Shown one piece after another: positions 56,865-63,904 of a DNA stretch of 64,000 nt. The notes under the pieces were generated by a model, which searched no databases, had not been told where the DNA came from, and worked only from the letters and a program-made list of their open reading frames with translations. The stretch is from Metridium senile (Eukaryota; Cnidaria; Anthozoa; Actiniaria; Metridiidae). Position 1 is the stretch's first letter. Each line of letters begins with the position of its first letter. Where the stretch lies: positions 11,373,250 to 11,437,249 of the forward strand of contig OX459107.1 of assembly GCA_949775045.1 (NCBI GenBank), read 5' to 3'. A program made the position numbers and the translations under genes.

Positions 56865-57281
56865 ATGGCAACTATAGCGTTGATGATTGGTGGAGCCATT
56901 CTCAATGCGACGGCGTTTGTTGGAGGAAGTTACCTAGCGAGATACTTTTCTTCTAATGGTAATCACGTTGAAGAAGAAAAGATGAGGCACGATAAAGCGC
57001 TTGAAAAGTATCAACAAGCAATGGGCACGTGGCAGAAAAAAAGACAGGAATACCAGGACTGGTTGGCGGAAGAATACAATGATAAAGTTCGTGCAGATGA
57101 GAACGATAAAGAGACGGACGAGGCTTTCAGATTATACGCTCAAACACATCCAGATTTTGATTTGAAAGAGCCCGCGCTCCCAGATTACTATAGACCGAGC
57201 AGCAACCAAAAGATGGGAGAGATGGCATATGTCGGTGGTGGAATGTTAGCTCTTGGCTACGCAGCGAGTAAATGGATATAA
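56865..57281 (+). CDS. Conserved Polinton membrane-anchored protein, 138 aa
   Basis: N-terminal hydrophobic segment (MATIALMIGGAILNATAFVG), then a helical charged middle (EEEKMRHDKALEKYQQAMGT, WQKKRQEYQDWLAEEYNDKV), a conserved-looking LPDYYRPSSNQKMGE and a short hydrophobic C-terminal segment (AYVGGGMLALGYAASKWI). I recall closely similar predicted proteins from cnidarian Polinton-like loci; no function is known to me. It could be a virion membrane or minor structural protein. A 6-bp inverted repeat with a 9-nt loop includes its start codon. Confidence 0.75.
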   Translation: MATIALMIGGAILNATAFVGGSYLARYFSSNGNHVEEEKMRHDKALEKYQQAMGTWQKKRQEYQDWLAEEYNDKVRADENDKETDEAFRLYAQTHPDFDLKEPALPDYYRPSSNQKMGEMAYVGGGMLALGYAASKWI

Positions 57282-57315
57282 GTCGGCACATGGCCGTGCA
57301 AAGATCGCTTAAAGA

Positions 57316-57343
57316 TTTCTTATTCTCTCAACAAAATAAGAAA
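57316..57343 (+). promoter_or_regulatory. Start-codon hairpin, 306-aa protein gene
   Basis: The same 9-bp stem, TTTCTTATT (57316-57324) and AATAAGAAA (57335-57343), with a 10-nt loop, ending at the A of the ATG. The arms are identical to those at 56173-56199, but the loop differs. Confidence 0.6.
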
Positions 57344-58263
57344 TGGATGTTGATGTTGACCCAGAGATTCCCAACGAAGAAAATGTAAATCCTTTTGACC
57401 CCGTTGGGTCGGGCGATGATAATGAGGGTGAGTCAATCCCCATGACATCCACATCGACTCGTGAGCCTTTCCACCGTCACACTGAAGCTGAAACGTCGTT
57501 TATGGAGGTGGATGAACATACTCCATTAATACGTAGAGAAGAGAGGATGGAAAACGCTTGGGATAGAATTCGCAAAAGATACCCTAATATAAACCCTGCG
57601 AAATCAAAATTCACGGCCACTCTCGACGAATATGGAAGAGTCGTCGTAAAGCTTAACAGTTTTGCTGCTAGGACCCATCAATTATTTGATGCAGGAGGTG
57701 AGTTGAATGGAAAGCTCCCAAAGACCATCATGAAAAATCTTGGACCGTCCGCCGAAGAGATCCTCCGCTCCAACGAAGAAGAGGTTGCGACGAGAGGAGA
57801 AAGGTTGAGGCGGTTAAAGACCCGTCGAAATGAGGTCCCCGAGAATCAAAGAGAGTCCATAGATGCGCAGATTGGGGAAATTACTGGCGAGATTGAGCAA
57901 CTGGAGCGGGAGAATGAGATCATAGAGGAAAGGATGTCTCTGAAGGACCGCGTCAAGGCGATTTTTAAGAAATATGGATTCACCGCCGTTGCCGTGGTTG
58001 CCGCCGTGGGTGTGGTCATCGGTGTCATTGTCACCAATCTGAAAGCGGGATTGACGAGCGTTGCAAAGGGCGTCGGAAATGGACTGAAAGCCCTAGGTAA
58101 AAAATTGGGCGAAATGCTCCCCGGAATGGTCGGTGCGATAGCCAGTTTCATCTTCAAGACGGCAGGTGAAGTTGTCGGCTTTTTGGCCAAAAACGCGTGG
58201 CTTCTCATCGTCGCCGTCGTCCTGTATTTTGTAGAACAATTTAAAAGAAGTGGCCGTTCTTAA
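57343..58263 (+). CDS. Conserved Polinton membrane-active protein, 306 aa
   Basis: Acidic, Ser/Thr-rich N-terminus, a middle coiled coil (EEVATRGERLRRLKTRRNEV, QIGEITGEIEQLERENEIIE), then a very hydrophobic C-terminal third: FTAVAVVAAVGVVIGVIVTN, an amphipathic glycine-rich stretch (VAKGVGNGLKALGKKLGEML), FIFKTAGEVVGFLAKNAWLL and a final IVAVVLYFV. Such a mix suggests membrane insertion or disruption, as seen in minor capsid proteins of related viruses; this is inference. The leader holds a CTTAAAGATT motif and a 9-bp hairpin ending at the ATG. Confidence 0.75.
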   Translation: MDVDVDPEIPNEENVNPFDPVGSGDDNEGESIPMTSTSTREPFHRHTEAETSFMEVDEHTPLIRREERMENAWDRIRKRYPNINPAKSKFTATLDEYGRVVVKLNSFAARTHQLFDAGGELNGKLPKTIMKNLGPSAEEILRSNEEEVATRGERLRRLKTRRNEVPENQRESIDAQIGEITGEIEQLERENEIIEERMSLKDRVKAIFKKYGFTAVAVVAAVGVVIGVIVTNLKAGLTSVAKGVGNGLKALGKKLGEMLPGMVGAIASFIFKTAGEVVGFLAKNAWLLIVAVVLYFVEQFKRSGRS

Positions 58264-58267
58264 ATAA

Positions 58268-58897
58268 ATGGTATTACTCTACATTGAAGGTAAAGTTGGC
58301 GACTTCACGGTCTATCTAGATCGACCCATCGAAAAGCCGTGGTTCATCGCGCTGCGAGGTTGTGCGTTTTACAATCGCTGGAATAATCTTTCGAGCGAGG
58401 GAACCGTTTCTCACGGTGAACACATCATCCTCAGGATCCCCGCAGGACATTATACGGCCGAAACGCTAAAACGTAAAATAGCTGCGGCTTTGCATCTTGG
58501 TGAAAGTCCAATCTCTTTTGAAAAATCATCACTCAGAGCTCACCGAAACGTCGGTTTGAACGATCCGCTTGCCGATCTGTTGGGTCTCAAAAACAAGAGT
58601 CTGAAAGCAGATTCTCGACACGAGATGCAGATAAAGACTCTTGACGCTATTTTTATCCACTGCGACCTTGTATCCGCAGCCGGCGTCCTCAAACAAGGAG
58701 CTCCCTCACAAATCTTGGCATGTGTAGAGGTCGATAAAGGTTTTGGGGAAAAGATAAACTGCAGTCCACACTGTCCGATACAGCACGCTGCCAGCTCGGT
58801 CGATTACGTGGGCAGTCTTCGTTTGAGCGTGAAGGACGGTGATGGAAATACGCTGGAGAATCTCTATCCGATGCGTCTCATTTTAGAAATTACTTAA
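58268..58897 (+). CDS. Penton / minor capsid protein (likely), 209 aa
   Basis: Predicted beta-rich protein. KPWFIALRGCAFYNRWNNLS, HIILRIPAGHYTAETLKRKI, FEKSSLRAHRNVGLNDPLAD, LLGL and the end YPMRLILEIT follow the order I associate with Polinton penton (single jelly-roll) proteins: a W-x-ALR--AFYN-WNN start, a G-Y-ETL segment, an L-D-LA-LLG segment and a C-terminal strand. It begins 5 nt after the preceding stop. It would occupy the capsid vertices. The assignment is from motif order, without a structure comparison. Confidence 0.65.
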   Translation: MVLLYIEGKVGDFTVYLDRPIEKPWFIALRGCAFYNRWNNLSSEGTVSHGEHIILRIPAGHYTAETLKRKIAAALHLGESPISFEKSSLRAHRNVGLNDPLADLLGLKNKSLKADSRHEMQIKTLDAIFIHCDLVSAAGVLKQGAPSQILACVEVDKGFGEKINCSPHCPIQHAASSVDYVGSLRLSVKDGDGNTLENLYPMRLILEIT

Positions 58898-58924
58898 AGA
58901 ATAACCTCTCTCCGTAATAAAAAT

Positions 58925-59518
58925 ATGGAGGATTACAATCAAATCTACCCAACTGTACCACAGAGTGGCGATGACTTCAGACTTCAAAAGACCTATGACG
59001 CCTTGGGAAGTTTGGAAAAAGAAGTCAAACATTATGAGAACGTGAGAAAAAAGTATAAACGAACGCAGAGCACGTTTTCAAAGTTGAGCATGGGCACGGG
59101 AGTCCTATCCGTCATTCTCGGGTCTAGTGGTTTAGGCACGTCTCTGTCCGGTTTTGGACTTGTCGTAGGAGTTCCGTTGGGAGCTCTAGCAGGCGTTTTT
59201 GGTCTTACGTCTGTGGGCTGTGCGTCGGTTTCTAAACGGCTGTCGCAAAAAGTCTCCAAGCACGACCAAACGGCGGCGGTGGCAAGAGCAAAAGTAAATA
59301 GCATACGCGACTTGGTTTCTAAAGCTCTGAAAGACAACAAGATATCGGACGAAGAGTTTTCCTTGATCTTGAATGAGGTGGATAAGTTTGAGGAGATGAA
59401 GCTCCAGATTCGTCGAAAGTCAAGAAGGGAGACTGAAAAAAATATCGACGTGAACAAGCTGAGGGAGGCGGTGAGAGAAGAAATTCTAAAAGACCTCGCG
59501 AAAGCACCCGCTCGATGA
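58925..59518 (+). CDS. Conserved Polinton membrane protein, 197 aa
   Basis: A polar N-terminus (PTVPQSGDDFRLQKTYDALG) and coil (LEKEVKHYENVRKKYKRTQS) precede two hydrophobic glycine-rich segments (MGTGVLSVILGSSGLGTSLS, FGLVVGVPLGALAGVFGLTS). A second helical domain then reads KRLSQKVSKHDQTAAVARAK and VSKALKDNKISDEEFSLILN. Very similar predicted proteins are familiar from cnidarian Polinton-like loci; function unknown. CTTAAAGAAT at 58893-58902 overlaps the end of the preceding gene. Confidence 0.75.
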   Translation: MEDYNQIYPTVPQSGDDFRLQKTYDALGSLEKEVKHYENVRKKYKRTQSTFSKLSMGTGVLSVILGSSGLGTSLSGFGLVVGVPLGALAGVFGLTSVGCASVSKRLSQKVSKHDQTAAVARAKVNSIRDLVSKALKDNKISDEEFSLILNEVDKFEEMKLQIRRKSRRETEKNIDVNKLREAVREEILKDLAKAPAR

Positions 59519-59587
59519 AATTTCTATCTGAGAGAACGTCTTGCGGACGGATCTACGAATTGAGATATCGCAAAGAACTGATTTAAA

Positions 59588-59621
59588 ATCTTATATGTTA
59601 GATGAAAAAAACATATAAGAT
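59588..59621 (+). promoter_or_regulatory. Start-codon hairpin, 502-aa protein gene
   Basis: ATCTTATATGTT (59588-59599) and AACATATAAGAT (59610-59621) are perfectly complementary over 12 bp with a 10-nt loop. The final AT belongs to the ATG at 59620. Confidence 0.6.
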
Positions 59622-61128
59622 GAAGTTTACAGAATTTGAGAGGTCGCATCCGAACTACGATAGACATCGTTTCTCTTCTGACGAGAGTGGAGAGGTACGG
59701 TTTTTATTTAACGGCGACGATTACGACCCATTCGATGACGCTGGAAGGCTCGTCAAGACATCGTACGAATTTCCGAGCTGGAATGGACGCAGATATGCAC
59801 CCGAAAACATAAACGATCTTCTGAGGAGCGGAGGACCGCTTTCGTCCTTTCCGAAAGAATTTCTTTACCAAAAGACCGATTACCCCGTCGTGTGTACGTC
59901 ATTTAACAAGAGCCCTCCAAGTCCCGATCTCACATCGCTCGACGTATATGTTGAACCGCACTCAAAGTTTACGGTAAAACCCAGAAACATATTCACCCAC
60001 CTGACGATCAAACACACCACTGCCAAAGAAAGCCATCAGTGGTTGTCGGCTCCCAGCATGAGATATTGGCCTCAACAACTGTCTTTTGCCGTTTGGTGTT
60101 CTACTGCCGGTTGCGGTGTTTCTTACGACATGTTGAGTAATGTTGATCCCATGATAATCTCGTTGATGAGATTTCACATCTTATTTAGTATTAGACGAAT
60201 ACTTGCCGAAATGAGCGTTCCCCTACCCGGCGATAAATATTTCAACAGCGTAAACAACTCCTACAATAGAAGCGCTTACGATAAACTCTGCCGCGAGTTT
60301 GGCATATCTACCAACAGCGCTTTTCGTTATACTGCGGGAGATAACCACGGGTTGGGCATCATCTACAAGACGTTATTCGATGAGGTGAAGGTTGTGAAGA
60401 ATGCGTATGACGATGAACTAGACGGTAAATGTACCGCTTTGTGGCCTGATGGTTTCTTTCATTTCAAGGACGAAAGCGGTTCGTGGGGCGATCACGGCCT
60501 GGACTACATTTCGCCCTTGGAAGAACGTCCGTATAGATATTTCGTCCTACAGAAAGGAGCAGGCTTGACAAAGGCCGGGCTGTCGCGATTGAATCAGAGT
60601 CTAGAATCTAGCGTCTATTGCATTCTTGGAAGTCAAGTAAACACCAGAAGTAGCATCGTTGGAAATTCTGGTTCGGCCTTGGAAACTCAAAACGTGTTTT
60701 TACAATTGTTCGAAAGCGCCGTTGTCGAACGCGACATCACCAAGAGCATCCAGAGATATCAATTGGCAATCCAAGAAGCCAAGGTCAAGCTCGACTTTGC
60801 AATCGCCCCGGGCTGTTGGTTATTACCGTCAAGATTGGTCATCAATACTCAGTCGACTGTTGGGTACAACAACAAACTACAAAAAGCTTCCACCGACATG
60901 AAATTCGGATTAAACGAATCGCTAAACGCCGAAATGAAATCTGTCGGCATCACGCATAATATGGGTCATTCAAAGGTTGTGTTACCACATAGACCAGAGG
61001 TGAAGCGTGAGGTAGCAAAACCGAAACCGGATGTGAAGAATCGGGTTGTGACAACAGATCGTCACAGCATTAACCTTGTCACGATCACGGCCGTCGCGGC
61101 CGGTTCAGCTTGGTATCTATTTCGATAG
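59620..61128 (+). CDS. Large conserved Polinton protein of unknown function, 502 aa
   Basis: I prefer the ATG at 59620 over an in-frame ATG at 59602, because a perfect 12-bp inverted repeat (59588-59599 and 59610-59621) ends exactly in this start codon, like other genes of the element. Conserved-looking blocks are DVYVEPHSKFTVKPRNIFTH, MRYWPQQLSFAVWCSTAGCG and EERPYRYFVLQKGAGLTKAG. A hydrophobic segment closes the protein (SINLVTITAVAAGSAWYLF), consistent with a C-terminal membrane anchor. Near relatives come to mind only as unnamed cnidarian proteins. A surface or receptor-facing role is possible but unsupported by any motif. Confidence 0.75.
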   Translation: MKFTEFERSHPNYDRHRFSSDESGEVRFLFNGDDYDPFDDAGRLVKTSYEFPSWNGRRYAPENINDLLRSGGPLSSFPKEFLYQKTDYPVVCTSFNKSPPSPDLTSLDVYVEPHSKFTVKPRNIFTHLTIKHTTAKESHQWLSAPSMRYWPQQLSFAVWCSTAGCGVSYDMLSNVDPMIISLMRFHILFSIRRILAEMSVPLPGDKYFNSVNNSYNRSAYDKLCREFGISTNSAFRYTAGDNHGLGIIYKTLFDEVKVVKNAYDDELDGKCTALWPDGFFHFKDESGSWGDHGLDYISPLEERPYRYFVLQKGAGLTKAGLSRLNQSLESSVYCILGSQVNTRSSIVGNSGSALETQNVFLQLFESAVVERDITKSIQRYQLAIQEAKVKLDFAIAPGCWLLPSRLVINTQSTVGYNNKLQKASTDMKFGLNESLNAEMKSVGITHNMGHSKVVLPHRPEVKREVAKPKPDVKNRVVTTDRHSINLVTITAVAAGSAWYLFR

Positions 61129-61215
61129 CACGTGGGCGGCACGCGGTCGGATGTGACGTATTGCAATAAAACAATAACTGTTCACGTGTTAAACAATAGA
61201 CTGCATACCAGATAT

Positions 61216-61280
61216 CCCTAACAACCACGAACTCTCGATGTAAAGACAAAATCTATTTTCAGCATTGCTCGTTGTTAGGG
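61216..61280. terminator. Inverted repeat between convergent genes
   Basis: CCCTAACAAC (61216-61225) is mirrored by GTTGTTAGGG (61271-61280), between the end of the 502-aa gene and the end of the opposing zinc-repeat gene. AATAAAAC, a poly(A)-type signal, lies at about 61166. It may mark 3' ends of both transcripts; the function is inferred from position. Confidence 0.4.
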
Positions 61281-61357
61281 AGGTTAGGAATGTATGACGT
61301 CAGTGATAGACTGTTTCATTATCGGGTTGTGGACGTGATGTTGTTCGTAAACGTCCG

Positions 61358-61969
61358 CTATCGTTCGCTAGGCGTTCTGATGAGGCTTGATATCAGCCGA
61401 AACGACTCAACTCCCTTACAAGCTTTACATTGAGCCTTTTGTTTATCATGAGGACAGATTTGAGAGCCTTTGCATAACTTACACGTTGATTTCTGTTTAT
61501 CATGAGGACAGATTTGAGAGCCTTTGCATAACTTACACGTTGATTTCTGTTTATCATGAGGACAGATTTGAGAGCCTTTGCATAACTTACACGTTGATTT
61601 CTGTTTATCATGAGGACAGATTTGAGAGCCTTTACCGCCACAGTATTTGCATAACTTACAAAAGAATTTCTGTCTATTATGCTCACATATCCCTTTTCCA
61701 CCACACTCTTTACACAGATATTTTATTCTACCATGTGGGCATTTCTTAGGGCCAGATATCGATTCATCGAGAATACTCATTGATGTGTTAGGGACACTAG
61801 TCTGTGGGGGTATCGGTTGATCCGATATATTCGAGGATGCGATTGGTCTTTGAACTGGTAGTGACCCACCCAGCGCTTTGATGAGTTCGTCTTTAAGCAT
61901 TCGATAAGCTCTCGGAATGCCTCGCTCTTTGGCCATGACTCGTAAATGCTTCACTGTCTGCTTGTTCAT
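61358..61969 (-). CDS. SAP-like plus CxH-x6-CxxC zinc-repeat protein, 203 aa
   Basis: Starts inside the right TIR. Residues 1-33 equal the polymerase N-terminus except His25 to Leu. A Pro/Ser linker (NISDQPIPPQTSVPNTSMSI) follows, then six Cys/His modules of the form CPH-x6-CKLCKG: one CPHGRIKYLCKECGGKG, one CEHNRQKFFCKLC, three nearly identical 18-residue units and one diverged unit (CPHDKQKAQCKAC). Each can bind zinc half-sites in tandem. Similar Cys/His repeats are known from large DNA viruses and protists, where they are usually unassigned. A nucleic-acid-binding role is likely from the SAP-like start and the zinc repeats. Confidence 0.8.
   Translation of the reverse strand: MNKQTVKHLRVMAKERGIPRAYRMLKDELIKALGGSLPVQRPIASSNISDQPIPPQTSVPNTSMSILDESISGPKKCPHGRIKYLCKECGGKGICEHNRQKFFCKLCKYCGGKGSQICPHDKQKSTCKLCKGSQICPHDKQKSTCKLCKGSQICPHDKQKSTCKLCKGSQICPHDKQKAQCKACKGVESFRLISSLIRTPSER
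61442..61633 (-). repeat. 54-bp tandem repeat coding for zinc modules
   Basis: Units start at 61442, 61496 and 61550, with a partial fourth from 61604, and are nearly identical in DNA. Recent unit duplication in an 18-codon zinc module is the simplest explanation. Copy number may vary between copies of the element. Confidence 0.9.
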
Positions 61970-62143
61970 TTTTTTTATACAGTCTATTTCCTTAAGTCTC
62001 TATTCATTTTTTTTGTATATTATCATAGGGCATTTTTCTATGATAATGACGTGGGGTGGGGTGGGTCAATAATGTTAGTACAATTTTGACTCGCGAATTT
62101 TGAATTTTTGATTTTGCGCTAGGCACGGCCCTTTGTAACTACT
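61869..62143 (-). repeat. Right terminal inverted repeat of the Polinton (275 bp)
   Basis: Inverted partner of 48551-48825 with two mismatches (one synonymous, one His/Leu in the encoded N-terminus). Ends GTAACTACT at 62143, followed by the ATAGC duplication. Confidence 0.95.
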
Positions 62144-62210
62144 ATAGCTCAGTGGTTAGAGCACTGGTCTAGTAAACCAGGGGTCGAGAGTTCGAGTCTC
62201 GCTAAAGGCT
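62144..62210 (+). pseudogene. 3' part of tRNA-Thr (AGT) copy 5, split by the Polinton
   Basis: Carries ATAGC (right target duplication), then the D arm, anticodon arm (CTAGTAA) and T arm to the discriminator. It lacks the first six acceptor bases, so no acceptor stem can form. The T arm also reads CTCGC instead of CTCTC. A-box and B-box sequences are complete. Confidence 0.95.
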
Positions 62211-62553
62211 TTATGAAAACATGTACTTCGTACATTTTCATTTTATTTTGATGTGATTTTTATACGATGAGGTGGCTAGAACTGTGAACACAATCAGGCC
62301 TATGAGAATGGTCTCGAATGTGCGTAATTGACTTCACATTCTCACACGTTTCGTGTTTTCTCCAAAACTGGTAGCAACTGTTTCCTTTCTCAACTATTGT
62401 ATAGTGCAAACACTCATTATCAACGTTAAACATTAGGTTAAGAAATCTTCACTGACGATGCGTGTAGTAGAATGACGATGATTTGGATAAGCCACTAGCT
62501 ACACGTTTTTAAGCACTTGGCATTTGAACAATGAAATCACAGATTAATGCCCA

Positions 62554-62626
62554 GCCTTTATAGCTCAGTGGTTAGAGCACTGGTCTTGTAAACCAGGGGT
62601 CGAGAGTTCGAGTCTCTCTAAAGGCT
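62554..62626 (+). tRNA. tRNA-Thr (TGT), copy 5
   Basis: Identical to the other TGT genes; anticodon loop CTTGTAA; long Thr-Thr spacer. Confidence 0.95.
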
Positions 62627-62716
62627 ACGTTTTAATTTTAAAACAGTGATTTCATTTTGGGGTTTCTGATTTCCCTCACATTAGTTCTTGAAAAACATTT
62701 AGCCCAACAGTTAAGC

Positions 62717-62789
62717 GGTCCGTTAGCTCAGTCGGCAGAGCGTGGTGCTAATAACGCTAAGGTCATGGGTTCGAGCCCCATACGGACCA
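62717..62789 (+). tRNA. tRNA-Ile (AAT), copy 5
   Basis: Identical to Ile copy 1, anticodon loop CTAATAA. Confidence 0.95.
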
Positions 62790-63252
62790 CAGTCAATTCA
62801 TTTTTACACCTGCTAGTTCAATAATTTCTGTCAAAATCATGCTAAACTGAGTCAATTTCAGCTTGAATTTCACGACAAATATTAATCGGCTTGGTGGTGG
62901 TAAACTCGCTGCATACTAAATTTATTTTGAAAATGAGAATGCCTTCAAGCTAAAGCTTACAATCATCGTTGTTTGGTTTTTGGTGTTGCTTGGTTATATA
63001 TTGTTTTCAATGGGACGATTACCGTGGAAGTGCATAAAAGAATCAGTTGAAGCATGTGCAAATTCGGCAAAGGTTTTGCACATTCTACCATTGTAATTAA
63101 TTTCACTGGAGTAATTAACTTCACAACAATTCCATGTAAAATATGAATTTTTACCGATGTTGAACAAGCACCTTGAATGTTTATCTTGACTCAGACATGC
63201 CAAACTGCAAGTCTTTACCAAACAGGCCAAAAAAGCCAAAAATATTTGGCTA

Positions 63253-63325
63253 GCCTTTATAGCTCAGTGGTTAGAGCACTGGTCTAGTAAACCAGGGGTC
63301 GAGAGTTCGAGTCTCGCTAAAGGCT
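63253..63325 (+). tRNA. tRNA-Thr (AGT), copy 6, variant T arm
   Basis: Same as copy 1 except CTCGC for CTCTC in the T stem (an A-G mismatch) and GGCTAG for GACTAG just upstream. It shares both variants with the Polinton-split copy 5, so these two units are sister duplicates. Confidence 0.9.
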
Positions 63326-63668
63326 TTATGAAAACATGTACTTCGTACATTTTCATTTTATTTTGATGTGATTTTTATACGATGAGGTGGCTAGAACTGT
63401 GAACACAATCAGGCCTATGAGAATGGTCTCGAATGTGCGTAATTGACTTCACATTCTCACACGTTTCGTGTTTTCTCCAAAACTGGTAGCAACTGTTTCC
63501 TTTCTCAACTATTGTATAGTGCAAACACTCATTATCAACGTTAAACATTAGGTTAAGAAATCTTCACTGACGATGCGTGTAGTAGAATGACGATGATTTG
63601 GATAAGCCACTAGCTACACGTTTTTAAGCACTTGGCATTTGAACAATGAAATCACAGATTAATGCCCA

Positions 63669-63741
63669 GCCTTTATAGCTCAGTGGTTAGAGCACTGGTC
63701 TTGTAAACCAGGGGTCGAGAGTTCGAGTCTCTCTAAAGGCT
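63669..63741 (+). tRNA. tRNA-Thr (TGT), copy 6
   Basis: Identical to the other TGT genes. Confidence 0.95.
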
Positions 63742-63831
63742 ACGTTTTAATTTTAAAACAGTGATTTCATTTTGGGGTTTCTGATTTCCCTCACATTAGT
63801 TCTTGAAAAACATTTAGCCCAACAGTTAAGC

Positions 63832-63904
63832 GGTCCGTTAGCTCAGTCGGCAGAGCGTGGTGCTAATAACGCTAAGGTCATGGGTTCGAGCCCCATACGG
63901 ACCA
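63832..63904 (+). tRNA. tRNA-Ile (AAT), copy 6
   Basis: Identical to Ile copy 1; the array continues past the window edge. Confidence 0.95.

Larger units (their letters stand above)
48551..62143. mobile_element. Polinton/Maverick (adintovirus-like) element, 13,593 bp
   Basis: Bounded by 275-bp inverted repeats beginning AGTAGTTAC and flanked by ATAGC on both sides (TATAGC if the outermost T is shared), the 6-bp-class duplication known for Polintons. Genes in order: PolB(+), integrase(-), major capsid(+), packaging ATPase(+), five small or unknown proteins(+), penton-like(+), membrane protein(+), 508-aa protein(+), SAP/zinc-repeat protein(-). Polymerase, integrase, ATPase and two capsid proteins are the family's hallmark set. 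The element is visibly GC-richer than its surroundings, and nearly all frames are open, which indicates a young copy. Only the integrase is interrupted. Confidence 0.95.

Noticed and set aside
59602..59619. Upstream ATG for the large Polinton protein
   Set aside because: It lies in the loop of the 12-bp inverted repeat; the ATG at 59620 matches the start-codon-hairpin pattern of neighbouring genes. It remains possible as an alternative start.
61387..61749. Plus-strand frame with repeated YHEDRFESLCITYTLIS units
   Set aside because: Antisense shadow of the 54-bp zinc-module repeat; the minus strand has the Cys/His pattern and the TIR start.
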